Assembly: GCA_002316005.1 (NCBI GenBank)
Contig: DCIM01000047.1
Location: 1 to 22,718, forward strand
Length of the DNA: 22,718 nucleotides
From: Prevotellaceae bacterium UBA1726
Lineage (GTDB): Bacteria; Bacteroidota; Bacteroidia; Bacteroidales; Bacteroidaceae
Direction of reading: 5' to 3'
The notes beneath the pieces were generated by a model. That model did no database searches, was not told the DNA's origin, and saw only the letters and a program-made list of their open reading frames with translations. Shown piece by piece: positions 17,037 through 22,718 of the stretch; position 1 is the first letter of the stretch, and every line of letters begins with the position of its first letter. Both the position numbers and the translations under genes were made by a program.

Positions 17037-17807
17037 TTATTTTATCAATTCACCTGAAACAGAATACTTCTTGCCATTCTTGATGATTACAACCTGACCG
17101 TTCTCAATCATCTTCTTTACCTTAATATTATCTATTGAGGTATTCTTAATTGCTGAAGTTCCGAGACTTCTTGGATAGTAGATTGCCTCCCACTGGTCGC
17201 TTGCCAAAACTGCAATCTGAGCCCAAGAAAGACTTTTTACATCAACGGCGCCCCAATCGTCATACAACACGTTATAGTTACCGCCCTCTTCTGGAAGCTC
17301 TCCGAAAATAGCGCCAGTGCCGTAAACCAGACTCAACTCAAACTGTGCATCATCTTGCAACACGCCTGCACAGATATCAGTAGGTGCTGTAGTATTTTCG
17401 GCAGTAAGCTGAACCCACTCGAAATCAACGCCAAGAACTGGAGCATCAGCAGGACGCTCAATCTTTGCTGGATATAAGTATTCATCGAAATCCTCAACTG
17501 CAGCAAGAATCTGCTCCCATGTCTTTGTTGTAAGCGATGAACCAATCCAACTATATTCTGCTACTGAAAAGGCCCCACCCTCTTCTGGCAAATTGCCATA
17601 AATAGTGCTTGCCCATTCGCTGTCAGCCTTTGCCGTTGCGGCTTCAGCAGAAACTCCCTCACAGAAATCTGCAGGAACAGTTGTCATTGAAGACTTAACC
17701 TTCACCCATTTGTAGTCCTTGCCTTCAGTAAGACCTTCAGCATTAGCAACGAATGCGGTCATAAACGCAACAAACAAAAGGAGTAAACTTTTTCTCATAT
17801 CTCTCAT
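17037..17807 (-). CDS. Secreted protein with internal duplication and C-terminal tail
   Basis: No family is recognised. This 256-residue protein has a signal peptide (cleavage after about Ala23). The mature part holds two related units, at about 29-113 and 126-212. Each has a W-V start, a T-x-P-x-D-x-C-x-G-V pattern, an LPEEGG turn (73-78 and 171-176) and a Tyr-Pro end (YLYP, IYYP). A short linker (216-232) leads to the tail NGQVVIIKNGKKYSVSGE (236-253), shared with the next two genes. One Cys per unit (49 and 146) is conserved. It is the first gene of the three-gene minus-strand operon. A second ATG three codons in (17798) is preceded by GAGAG and would also leave a good signal peptide, so the exact start is open. 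Confidence 0.82.
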   Translation of the reverse strand: MRDMRKSLLLLFVAFMTAFVANAEGLTEGKDYKWVKVKSSMTTVPADFCEGVSAEAATAKADSEWASTIYGNLPEEGGAFSVAEYSWIGSSLTTKTWEQILAAVEDFDEYLYPAKIERPADAPVLGVDFEWVQLTAENTTAPTDICAGVLQDDAQFELSLVYGTGAIFGELPEEGGNYNVLYDDWGAVDVKSLSWAQIAVLASDQWEAIYYPRSLGTSAIKNTSIDNIKVKKMIENGQVVIIKNGKKYSVSGELIK

Positions 17808-17824
17808 GTTTTATAATTAATAAA

Positions 17825-17859
17825 TTGACGATTTGTCGTTAATATACAATTTGACGATT
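17825..17859. promoter_or_regulatory. Direct repeats in the divergent intergenic region
   Basis: TTGACGATT occurs exactly at 17825-17833 and 17851-17859, 26 bases apart. The first copy also forms a near-palindrome with TCGTTAA (17836-17842). The repeats lie between the secreted operon's -7 box and its start codon, opposite a two-component system. They could be an operator for its response regulator or an RNA leader element. Confidence 0.4.
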
Positions 17860-17860
17860 G

Positions 17861-17868
17861 CAAAGTTA
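17861..17868 (-). promoter_or_regulatory. Probable -7 box of the secreted-protein operon
   Basis: TAACTTTG on the minus strand matches TAnnTTTG. The nearest upstream TTTG (17895-17892) is 23 bases away, longer than the usual 19-21. This suggests a weak or activator-dependent promoter. The predicted leader is about 50 bases and contains both TTGACGATT repeats. Confidence 0.55.
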
Positions 17869-17965
17869 AATCATTTGCATGATACACCTTCCAAAAGTCG
17901 CTTATTTAGTCTTAACCGATTTGTTAAAAAGAGTTTAGAGGAGACAATAAACCGGAGTTTTATGC

Positions 17966-17973
17966 TATCTTTG
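17966..17973 (+). promoter_or_regulatory. -7 box immediately upstream of the histidine kinase start
   Basis: TATCTTTG matches TAnnTTTG and ends 4 bases before the ATG at 17978. The transcript would then begin at or next to that ATG, giving a leaderless message, unless the true start is the second ATG at 17990. No TTTG is present at the -33 position. Confidence 0.5.
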
Positions 17974-17977
17974 CATT

Positions 17978-19411
17978 ATGAAATATTCAATGAAATATGT
18001 TCTTGCCATCACAACAATTGTGTTAATCCTGATTTCGGGTTATCAGTTGTATTGGCTCGTCAATATCTACCATACGCTTGATTCTGCATTAGAGCGCAAC
18101 CTGAAAGAGGCTGTGCGTGCAGCCGACTTCGAGGAGATTGTCCATCGTGTAGTGAAAATGCAAGAGGAAAATGTAGGTGGCGAAATGTCGATTACAGTAG
18201 GCGCTGACCCAAAAGAGGAGAAGACAATACTGAAAAACGAAAGTAAACGCGTTCGCAATACTGACGAGAAAGAGACAAATCTTGACACCAACCTCCCTAC
18301 TCCAAATTTCGCTGATGCTCTGAAAGATGCTGACGATGTTATGAATGTGGGACTTAGTATGCAGAGTGGAATTCACAGCGGTCTTGACAAGATGCGTGCC
18401 TTGGATTTCAAATTCTACGATCGTGCCCTCTCCCATCGTCTTGACTCGTTAGGCGTGAGCGTGCCTCATCTCAGTCTCTACCTTCAAAGGGACATTTCTG
18501 ACAAGTTGAAATGCGACACTCTTGCGCGTATTGGAAGCATCACAAACGAGGTTGACACCTTCCGCCTTGACCTCGACATGACACAAGGCACAGAGTATAT
18601 GGTATTAGTGCCAAAGCGCAACTATGCCGTCATAAAACAGATGAAGGCTCCTCTCATCTACTCATTCGTGACCTTACTCATGCTTTTGTTAGCCTTCGCG
18701 TACATTATTAATATTATTAAGAAGATGAAGGCGCTTGACGAGATGAAGAGCGATTTCACTAACAACATAACACACGAACTGAAAACACCTATTGCTGTGT
18801 CCTATGCGGCAATTGATGCTCTGCTGAATTTCAATGGTGCAGACAATCCTGAACGCAAGAAGAAATACCTCACAATATGCCAGGAGCAACTAAACCTCCT
18901 TACTGAATTAGTTGAGCAAATTCTGTCACTAAGCATGGAGCGTCGTAAGGAAATGCTCTTGAATATTGAGGAAATAGAGGTACTCCCTATTGTCGAGCGA
19001 CTTACTAACATGCAGAAAATCAAGTCGAAAGAAACCGTTTTTGATATCAACATACCCGAATCGCTGACAGTAAAGGCTGACAAAATGCATTTCTCTAATA
19101 TAGTGAGCAACCTCATTGATAATGCCATCAAATATTCCGACTCTGCCCCACACATTACAATTACTGCTCAGCAGACAGGCGAAGGAGTGGATATTTCAGT
19201 GGCGGATTGCGGTATAGGCATTTCGAAAGAATCTCAGCACTATATCTTCGACAAGTTCTATCGCGTGCCTCACGGCAATTTGCACAATGTAAAGGGCTAT
19301 GGATTGGGCTTGTTCTATGTGAAGAGCATGATGACAAAGTTTGGAGGCAACATAAGCGTCAACAGCGAATTAGGTAAAGGAAGTACATTCAAACTGCATT
19401 TCAATGGATAA
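17978..19411 (+). CDS. Sensor histidine kinase
   Basis: This is a membrane sensor kinase that should autophosphorylate and pass phosphate to the regulator encoded next. Of its 477 residues, a first membrane segment lies at about 7-29, a periplasmic domain at 30-222 and a second membrane segment at about 225-247. The dimerisation/phosphoacceptor helix has NNITHELKTPIA (262-273), with His266. The ATP domain shows the N box NLIDNAIKYSD (378-388), the G1 box ADCGIGIS (409-416), an F box (FDKFYRV, 424-430) and the G2 box GYGLGLFYVKS (440-450). All are intact. The periplasmic part has no known sensor motif and includes a Lys/Glu-rich stretch near 78-103. It overlaps the regulator gene by 8 bases. 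The pair resembles the RprX/RprY type of Bacteroides. It is divergent from the secreted-protein operon. Confidence 0.95.
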   Translation: MKYSMKYVLAITTIVLILISGYQLYWLVNIYHTLDSALERNLKEAVRAADFEEIVHRVVKMQEENVGGEMSITVGADPKEEKTILKNESKRVRNTDEKETNLDTNLPTPNFADALKDADDVMNVGLSMQSGIHSGLDKMRALDFKFYDRALSHRLDSLGVSVPHLSLYLQRDISDKLKCDTLARIGSITNEVDTFRLDLDMTQGTEYMVLVPKRNYAVIKQMKAPLIYSFVTLLMLLLAFAYIINIIKKMKALDEMKSDFTNNITHELKTPIAVSYAAIDALLNFNGADNPERKKKYLTICQEQLNLLTELVEQILSLSMERRKEMLLNIEEIEVLPIVERLTNMQKIKSKETVFDINIPESLTVKADKMHFSNIVSNLIDNAIKYSDSAPHITITAQQTGEGVDISVADCGIGISKESQHYIFDKFYRVPHGNLHNVKGYGLGLFYVKSMMTKFGGNISVNSELGKGSTFKLHFNG

Positions 19412-20099
19412 GATAAAGGTTTTATTGGTCGAGGACGAGGCAACTCTGGCAATGATTGTTCAGGAGACATTGAACAGCGAAGGCTTTGATGTGAGCATTG
19501 CCAATGATGGTGTTGAAGGAATCAAGATGGCTGAGGCAATAAATCCCGACATCCTTGTTGTGGACATTATGATGCCAAATATGGATGGTTTTGAGATGGT
19601 AAAGCGTATTCGCAAGAACGACAAGACAACACCAGTACTATTCCTTACTGCTCGCTCAGCTGTGAACGATGTTGTTGAGGGTTTTGAGATTGGAGGAAAC
19701 GACTATCTCAGAAAACCATTCAGCATGATGGAACTTATTGTCAGAATAAAGGCTCTCGTTAAGCGTTTCAATGTACAGCAGATTTCAAATACAGCAGCTA
19801 ATACGGAAGAAATACAAATCGGCAAATTCCTTTTGAATCCTGTGACTCAGATATTGTCATTTGGCGATGAGGCTGAGGAATTATCGCACAGAGAATCGGA
19901 ACTGCTGAGAATTCTGGCGGTAAACAAGGACAAAGTTGTCACAACAAAGGAGATATTACTCGAACTATGGGGCGATGATAGTCCTTACAATGCAAAAAGT
20001 CTGCAGGTGTTCATAACAAAACTCCGCCACAAACTTGAAAACGACAGCAATATCAAAATTCTCAATATAAGAGGAATCGGATATAAGATGGTAGTATAA
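19404..20099 (+). CDS. OmpR-family response regulator
   Basis: This DNA-binding response regulator is the partner of the histidine kinase. The receiver domain (about 1-122) has the acidic pair Glu10/Asp11, the phosphoacceptor Asp54 in VVDIMMPNMDG, Thr82 in FLTARS and Lys104 in YLRKPFS. A winged-helix Trans_reg_C domain follows (about 137-231), with SHRESELLRIL and SLQVFITKLRHKLE as its hallmarks and the C-terminal IRGIGYKM hairpin. The length of 231 residues is typical. The ATG lies inside the end of the kinase gene, with an 8-base overlap, so the two are translationally coupled. A strong terminator follows directly. The target genes are not shown by sequence; the divergent secreted operon is the nearest candidate. 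Confidence 0.95.
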   Translation: MDKIKVLLVEDEATLAMIVQETLNSEGFDVSIANDGVEGIKMAEAINPDILVVDIMMPNMDGFEMVKRIRKNDKTTPVLFLTARSAVNDVVEGFEIGGNDYLRKPFSMMELIVRIKALVKRFNVQQISNTAANTEEIQIGKFLLNPVTQILSFGDEAEELSHRESELLRILAVNKDKVVTTKEILLELWGDDSPYNAKSLQVFITKLRHKLENDSNIKILNIRGIGYKMVV

Positions 20100-20104
20100 A
20101 AAGC

Positions 20105-20157
20105 AATTACCCCTAACCTCTCGCTTCATTTTGCGGGGTTAGGGGTAATTTTATTTT
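20105..20157. terminator. Strong bidirectional terminator
   Basis: AATTACCCCTAACC (20105-20118) and GGTTAGGGGTAATT (20137-20150) form a perfect 14-bp stem. T-rich tails are present on both sides: TTTTATTTT on the plus strand, and TTGCTTTTTATA on the minus strand. It sits between the converging response regulator and trmB genes. The plus-side tail runs into the trmB stop codon. Confidence 0.93.
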
Positions 20158-20921
20158 GCTTTATCAAGTCCCGAACGCTTATCTCTGTGATAAGAACGAT
20201 AATCGTCGAGTTCGATTTCTATGTCTGGTTCGGCAAGTGCTGCATCATGAGGCAAGCGGAATTTCTGATACTTGATGTTCAATCCACGCTCAATCCACAT
20301 CGACTCGTAATAGGTCTGAATACTCAGAATGCGCTGAGTTTCAGCGTCTAATCCTTCCTGATGATACAAATCGGTTGTGCGGAAAAGCAAAGGCAATTTG
20401 TTGCCGTCAACCATATATGTTGTATATGTGAACAGGAAGTTTGAGTCGGTCTTCAGGTGGATTATTCCCCCATCAACGAGGAAACGACGATAGCGCTCCA
20501 TGAAAAATGTTGAGGTGAGGCGCTTACGAGGGTTCTTCATCTGTGGATCAGAGAAAGTGAGCCATATCTCCTGTACCTCATCAGCAGAGAAGAAGCGGTC
20601 GATAATCTCGATATTTGTGCGGAGGAACGCCACATTCTTCAATCCTGCCTCTAGTGCCTGAGTTGCTCCTGTCCACATTCGTGCACCCTTGATGTCAACT
20701 CCAATGAAGTTTACATCAGGATAGAGACGAGCCAATTCAACGGTATATTCGCCCTTGCCGCAACCTAACTCCAATACAATCGGGTTATCGTTGTGGAAAT
20801 ACTCGTCCCTCCAATGACCTTTCATCTCAAAAGGAACATCGTCAATCACACTATATGGATACTGGAACACATTCTCATAGCGCTCCATATCAGCAAATTT
20901 AGCTAACTTTCCTTTTCCCAA
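20151..20921 (-). CDS. trmB: tRNA (guanine-46-N7)-methyltransferase
   Basis: This cytosolic enzyme uses S-adenosylmethionine to form m7G46 in the variable loop of tRNA. The 256-residue protein shows the SAM loop LELGCGKGEYT (50-60), an acidic strand end FIGVDIKGARMW (72-83), and the TrmB motif TFSDPQMKNPRKRLTS (about 122-137), the counterpart of the PDPW/KKRH region. HLKTDSN follows at about 155-161. The best start is TTG at 20921, which yields the N-terminus MGKGKLAKFADM that I recall for Bacteroidetes TrmB. The first ATG, 11 codons later, would remove it. It lies 66 bases after ilvE on the same strand, with a REP-like hairpin between. No separate promoter box was found, so readthrough from ilvE is likely. 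Confidence 0.94.
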   Translation of the reverse strand: MGKGKLAKFADMERYENVFQYPYSVIDDVPFEMKGHWRDEYFHNDNPIVLELGCGKGEYTVELARLYPDVNFIGVDIKGARMWTGATQALEAGLKNVAFLRTNIEIIDRFFSADEVQEIWLTFSDPQMKNPRKRLTSTFFMERYRRFLVDGGIIHLKTDSNFLFTYTTYMVDGNKLPLLFRTTDLYHQEGLDAETQRILSIQTYYESMWIERGLNIKYQKFRLPHDAALAEPDIEIELDDYRSYHRDKRSGLDKAK

Positions 20922-20945
20922 AATCGCTTATTATTTATTGTTTAT

Positions 20946-20984
20946 ACTCCCCTCTCCTCGTGGGAGAGGGGTTGGGGGTGAGGC
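20946..20984. repeat. REP-like palindromic element
   Basis: CCCCTCTCC (20949-20957) and GGAGAGGGG (20963-20971) form a perfect 9-bp stem with loop TCGTG. A one-sided tail TTGGGGGTGAGG follows. No T tract follows on either strand, so it is not a normal terminator. The stem plus an asymmetric G-rich tail resembles REP elements mobilised by RAYT transposases. It lies between ilvE and trmB. Confidence 0.6.
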
Positions 20985-20987
20985 TTA

Positions 20988-22004
20988 TTACTCAATCACA
21001 ACTCTTGTCCAGCCGTGCTTATCCTCTATTTCGCCATACTGAATGCCACGGAGTGTCTCAAAGAGACGGCGTGACTTAGGACCAGGTTCTGCACCAAAGT
21101 CATAACGCTTGCCTGTCTCAATATCATCAATATAAGAGATTGGCGAGATTACTGCTGCAGTACCGCAAGCACCTGCCTCCTCAAATGTATCAAGTTCCTC
21201 AAGCGGAATCTGGCGACGCTCAACAGTCATGCCCAAATCTTCTGCAACCTGCATAATTGACTTATTTGTGACAGAAGGAAGAATACTTGTCGATTTTGGA
21301 GTAATGTATGAATTGCCCTTGATACCAAAGAAATTGGCAGCACCACACTCGTCGATATATTTCTTTTCCTTTGCGTCAAGATAGAACTCACAAGCATAAC
21401 CCAACTCATGTGCCTTATTGTTTGCGAAGAGCGAAGCAGCATAGTTGCCACCCACCTTGAAACAACCAGTACCAAGAGGTGCCGAACGGTCGTGATCGCG
21501 AATAATAACATAAGGATTGCTTGCGAAACCGCCCTTGAAATATGGTCCTACTGGTGTAACGAAAATCAAGAACAAGTATTCCTCTGCAGGATGAACGCCC
21601 ACCTGAGGGCTGATACCGATGAGGAGAGGACGAATGTAGAGTGTAGCGCCACTCTCGTATGTAGGAATCCACTCCTGATTCAGGCGTACCACCTTCTCCA
21701 CCATCTCAATAAAGAGGTCGGTTGGAACCTCTGGCATCATGATGCCACGAGAAGTTGCCTGCATACGAGCGGCATTCTCCTCTGGACGGAAAATACGAAC
21801 CTTTCCATCCTTGCAACGATAAGCCTTAAGGCCCTCGAAAGCCTCCTGACCATAATGCAGACAAACTGCGGCCATGTGCATATTGATATACTCTTCTGAT
21901 GAAACCTCAATTTCACCCCATTTGCCGTCGCGATAGTAGCAACGAACATTGTAATCGGTTCTCATATAACCGAATGGAAGATGTGCCCAATCTAAATTCT
22001 TCAT
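20988..22004 (-). CDS. ilvE: Branched-chain amino acid aminotransferase
   Basis: This PLP enzyme interconverts Leu, Ile or Val with their 2-oxo acids in the cytosol. The 338 residues fit the class IV, BCAT type II form found in many Bacteroidetes and in eukaryotes. Motifs are YGQEAFEGLKAYR (51-63), RPLLIGISPQVG (125-136), the PLP lysine in GTGCFKVGGNYAASL (178-192, Lys183), a phosphate-binding SILPSVTNKSI stretch (about 240-250), and EAGACGTAAVISPI (about 276-289). No residue appears missing. A perfect promoter lies 42 bases upstream. There is no other branched-chain pathway gene in the window. trmB follows on the same strand. Confidence 0.96.
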   Translation of the reverse strand: MKNLDWAHLPFGYMRTDYNVRCYYRDGKWGEIEVSSEEYINMHMAAVCLHYGQEAFEGLKAYRCKDGKVRIFRPEENAARMQATSRGIMMPEVPTDLFIEMVEKVVRLNQEWIPTYESGATLYIRPLLIGISPQVGVHPAEEYLFLIFVTPVGPYFKGGFASNPYVIIRDHDRSAPLGTGCFKVGGNYAASLFANNKAHELGYACEFYLDAKEKKYIDECGAANFFGIKGNSYITPKSTSILPSVTNKSIMQVAEDLGMTVERRQIPLEELDTFEEAGACGTAAVISPISYIDDIETGKRYDFGAEPGPKSRRLFETLRGIQYGEIEDKHGWTRVVIE

Positions 22005-22045
22005 CTTATAATAATGCTAAAAATTTGTTATCAAAAAAATCTTTG

Positions 22046-22077
22046 CAAAATTATAAATAATTTTTGACTTACGCAAA
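22046..22077 (-). promoter_or_regulatory. Promoter of ilvE
   Basis: On the minus strand, TTTG (22077-22074), exactly 20 bases and TAATTTTG (22053-22046) fit the Bacteroidetes consensus. Transcription should start near 22041, with a leader of about 37 bases. Confidence 0.88.
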
Positions 22078-22292
22078 TTATCACGAATAAAAAACACATT
22101 ACCAAACAAAACAAAGAAAACCAACAAGCGAATAATTCCTTACAATTCGCGATTTCTAATGCCACAATACTCGCATTTTACTCAGCAAACCGACAAAGGC
22201 TTTCGTATACGCAAATTTCGCTCGATTTCGCAACTCCCTCATTATCAAGGCATTAACTTTCGAGCGATTTTATTTCACTTGTTTTTCAACAT
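22078..22292. other. Intergenic DNA without a recognisable gene
   Basis: This AT-rich stretch, between the ilvE promoter and the tandem repeats, holds no plausible gene on either strand. The only structure seen is an inverted repeat of TCGCTCGA (22218-22225) and TCGAGCGA (22260-22267), 34 bases apart. No T tract or promoter box is associated with it. Confidence 0.6.
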
Positions 22293-22402
22293 AAAACCAA
22301 TGGAATAAGGCGCTCATTTAACTGAAATGACAATGTCATTTAAGTGGAATGATCAGTTCATTTCATTGGAATGACCACCTCATTCAAGTGGAATGACCTC
22401 GA
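22293..22402. repeat. Tandem array of 22-base hairpin units
   Basis: Four clear units of exactly 22 bases begin at 22315, 22337, 22359 and 22381; a degenerate fifth lies at 22293-22314. The first 15 bases of each unit form a 5-bp stem with a 5-base loop (CATTT/AAATG, CATTT/GAATG twice, CATTC/GAATG), and a 7-base spacer follows. The variable stem pair is T-A, T-G, T-G, C-G, so pairing on the plus strand is kept. Units 1 and 2 also form a 17-base palindrome, AAATGACA-A-TGTCATTT (22325-22341). No cas genes are nearby and the spacers are too short for CRISPR. Confidence 0.85.
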
Positions 22403-22410
22403 CTCTGGGG

Positions 22411-22455
22411 AAAAACAACAAAAAAGAGCCGTTTCGGTATGAAAACAGCCCTTTT
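22411..22455 (-). terminator. Terminator of xseB
   Basis: The arms at 22422-22435 and 22442-22455 pair completely on the minus strand if G-U pairs are allowed. The same positions mismatch on the plus strand. The minus-strand tail (22425-22411) is TTTTTTGTTGTTTTT. It lies about 60 bases after the xseB stop. Confidence 0.85.
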
Positions 22456-22516
22456 GTTTGGTATTTCGTTTTCTATTTCGCGATTTTCAGAAAACGCAAT
22501 ATTCTGCGAATAATCT

Positions 22517-22711
22517 TTACTCTTCGTCCTCGAGTACTTTCTTTATTTCCTCGTCGGCCTTAGTGAGTTTGTCCTTACACAACTTAATTAGTTCCTGAGC
22601 GCGCTTCAGTTGTGACGACAAATCATCAATGTCGCACTCACCAGATTCCATCTTTCGGGCAATAGTCTCAAGTTCGAGTAATGCCTTCTCGTAGTTAATT
22701 TCCTGTGCCAT
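22517..22711 (-). CDS. xseB: Exodeoxyribonuclease VII small subunit
   Basis: This is the small subunit of exonuclease VII, which with XseA degrades single-stranded DNA into short oligonucleotides. The 64 residues form the family's helical hairpin: YEKALLELETIARKMESGE (7-25), then DIDDLSSQLKRAQELIKLCK (27-46), with an acidic end. The length is slightly shorter than the E. coli protein but normal for this family in Bacteroidetes. The ATG at 22711 is 7 bases from the right edge of the window, so the expected xseA gene just upstream cannot be seen. A terminator follows, so xseB ends its operon. Confidence 0.95.
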   Translation of the reverse strand: MAQEINYEKALLELETIARKMESGECDIDDLSSQLKRAQELIKLCKDKLTKADEEIKKVLEDEE

Positions 22712-22718
22712 AATATAT

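Noticed and set aside
22218..22267. Inverted repeat TCGCTCGA/TCGAGCGA as a regulatory element
   Set aside because: Only 8 bases with a 34-base gap and no linked promoter or terminator; it could be chance in this AT-rich gap.
22293..22402. Tandem repeats considered as a CRISPR array
   Set aside because: Spacers are only 7 bases, the repeat core is 15 bases and diverged between units, and no cas gene is present.

Overview
The window looks like a chromosomal segment of a Bacteroidales bacterium, most likely Prevotellaceae. The evidence is the set of Bacteroidetes-type promoters (TTTG, a 20-base spacer, then TAnnTTTG), start sites without Shine-Dalgarno sequences, an HtpG and Mrp of Bacteroidetes type, and secreted proteins ending in a Prevotella-like NGKxYxVxG tail. 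No tRNA, rRNA, CRISPR array, transposase or phage gene was seen.

Region 1 (1-4894): the 5' part of htpG (minus strand), a fused aspartate kinase/homoserine dehydrogenase thrA (minus) with its own promoter and terminator, and a divergent FAD-dependent dehydrogenase of the COG2509 type. Region 2 (5077-10929): a tight plus-strand operon with one clear promoter and one strong terminator. It encodes a membrane-anchored coiled-coil protein, a TolC-type outer membrane channel, an HlyD-type adaptor and two ABC-2 permeases. Together these look like a tripartite exporter, but no ATPase gene is present in the window. Region 3 (11006-13107, minus): mrp and a Gfo/Idh/MocA oxidoreductase, with a duplicated promoter upstream of mrp.

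Region 4 (13329-20099) is the most accessory-looking part. A minus-strand three-gene operon encodes three exported proteins: a 256-residue protein with an internal duplication, a 535-residue protein of unknown function, and an M6-type zinc metalloprotease. Their bodies are unrelated, but all three end in the same kind of short C-terminal tail. Divergent from this operon is a histidine kinase/response regulator pair. The shared intergenic region carries direct repeats that could be the regulator's site. The module sits between trmB and mrp, which I recall as neighbours in related genomes.

Region 5 (20151-22711, minus): trmB, a REP-like hairpin, ilvE with a perfect promoter, a 512-base gap without genes, then xseB. 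The gap holds a tandem array of 22-base units. Each unit can form the same small hairpin, and the one variable stem position stays paired in every copy, which makes it the oddest non-coding structure here.

Most of the window is ordinary core metabolism and cell biology. The parts worth following are the shared-tail secretion module with its two-component system, the 22-base hairpin array, the exporter without an ATPase, and the doubled mrp promoter.
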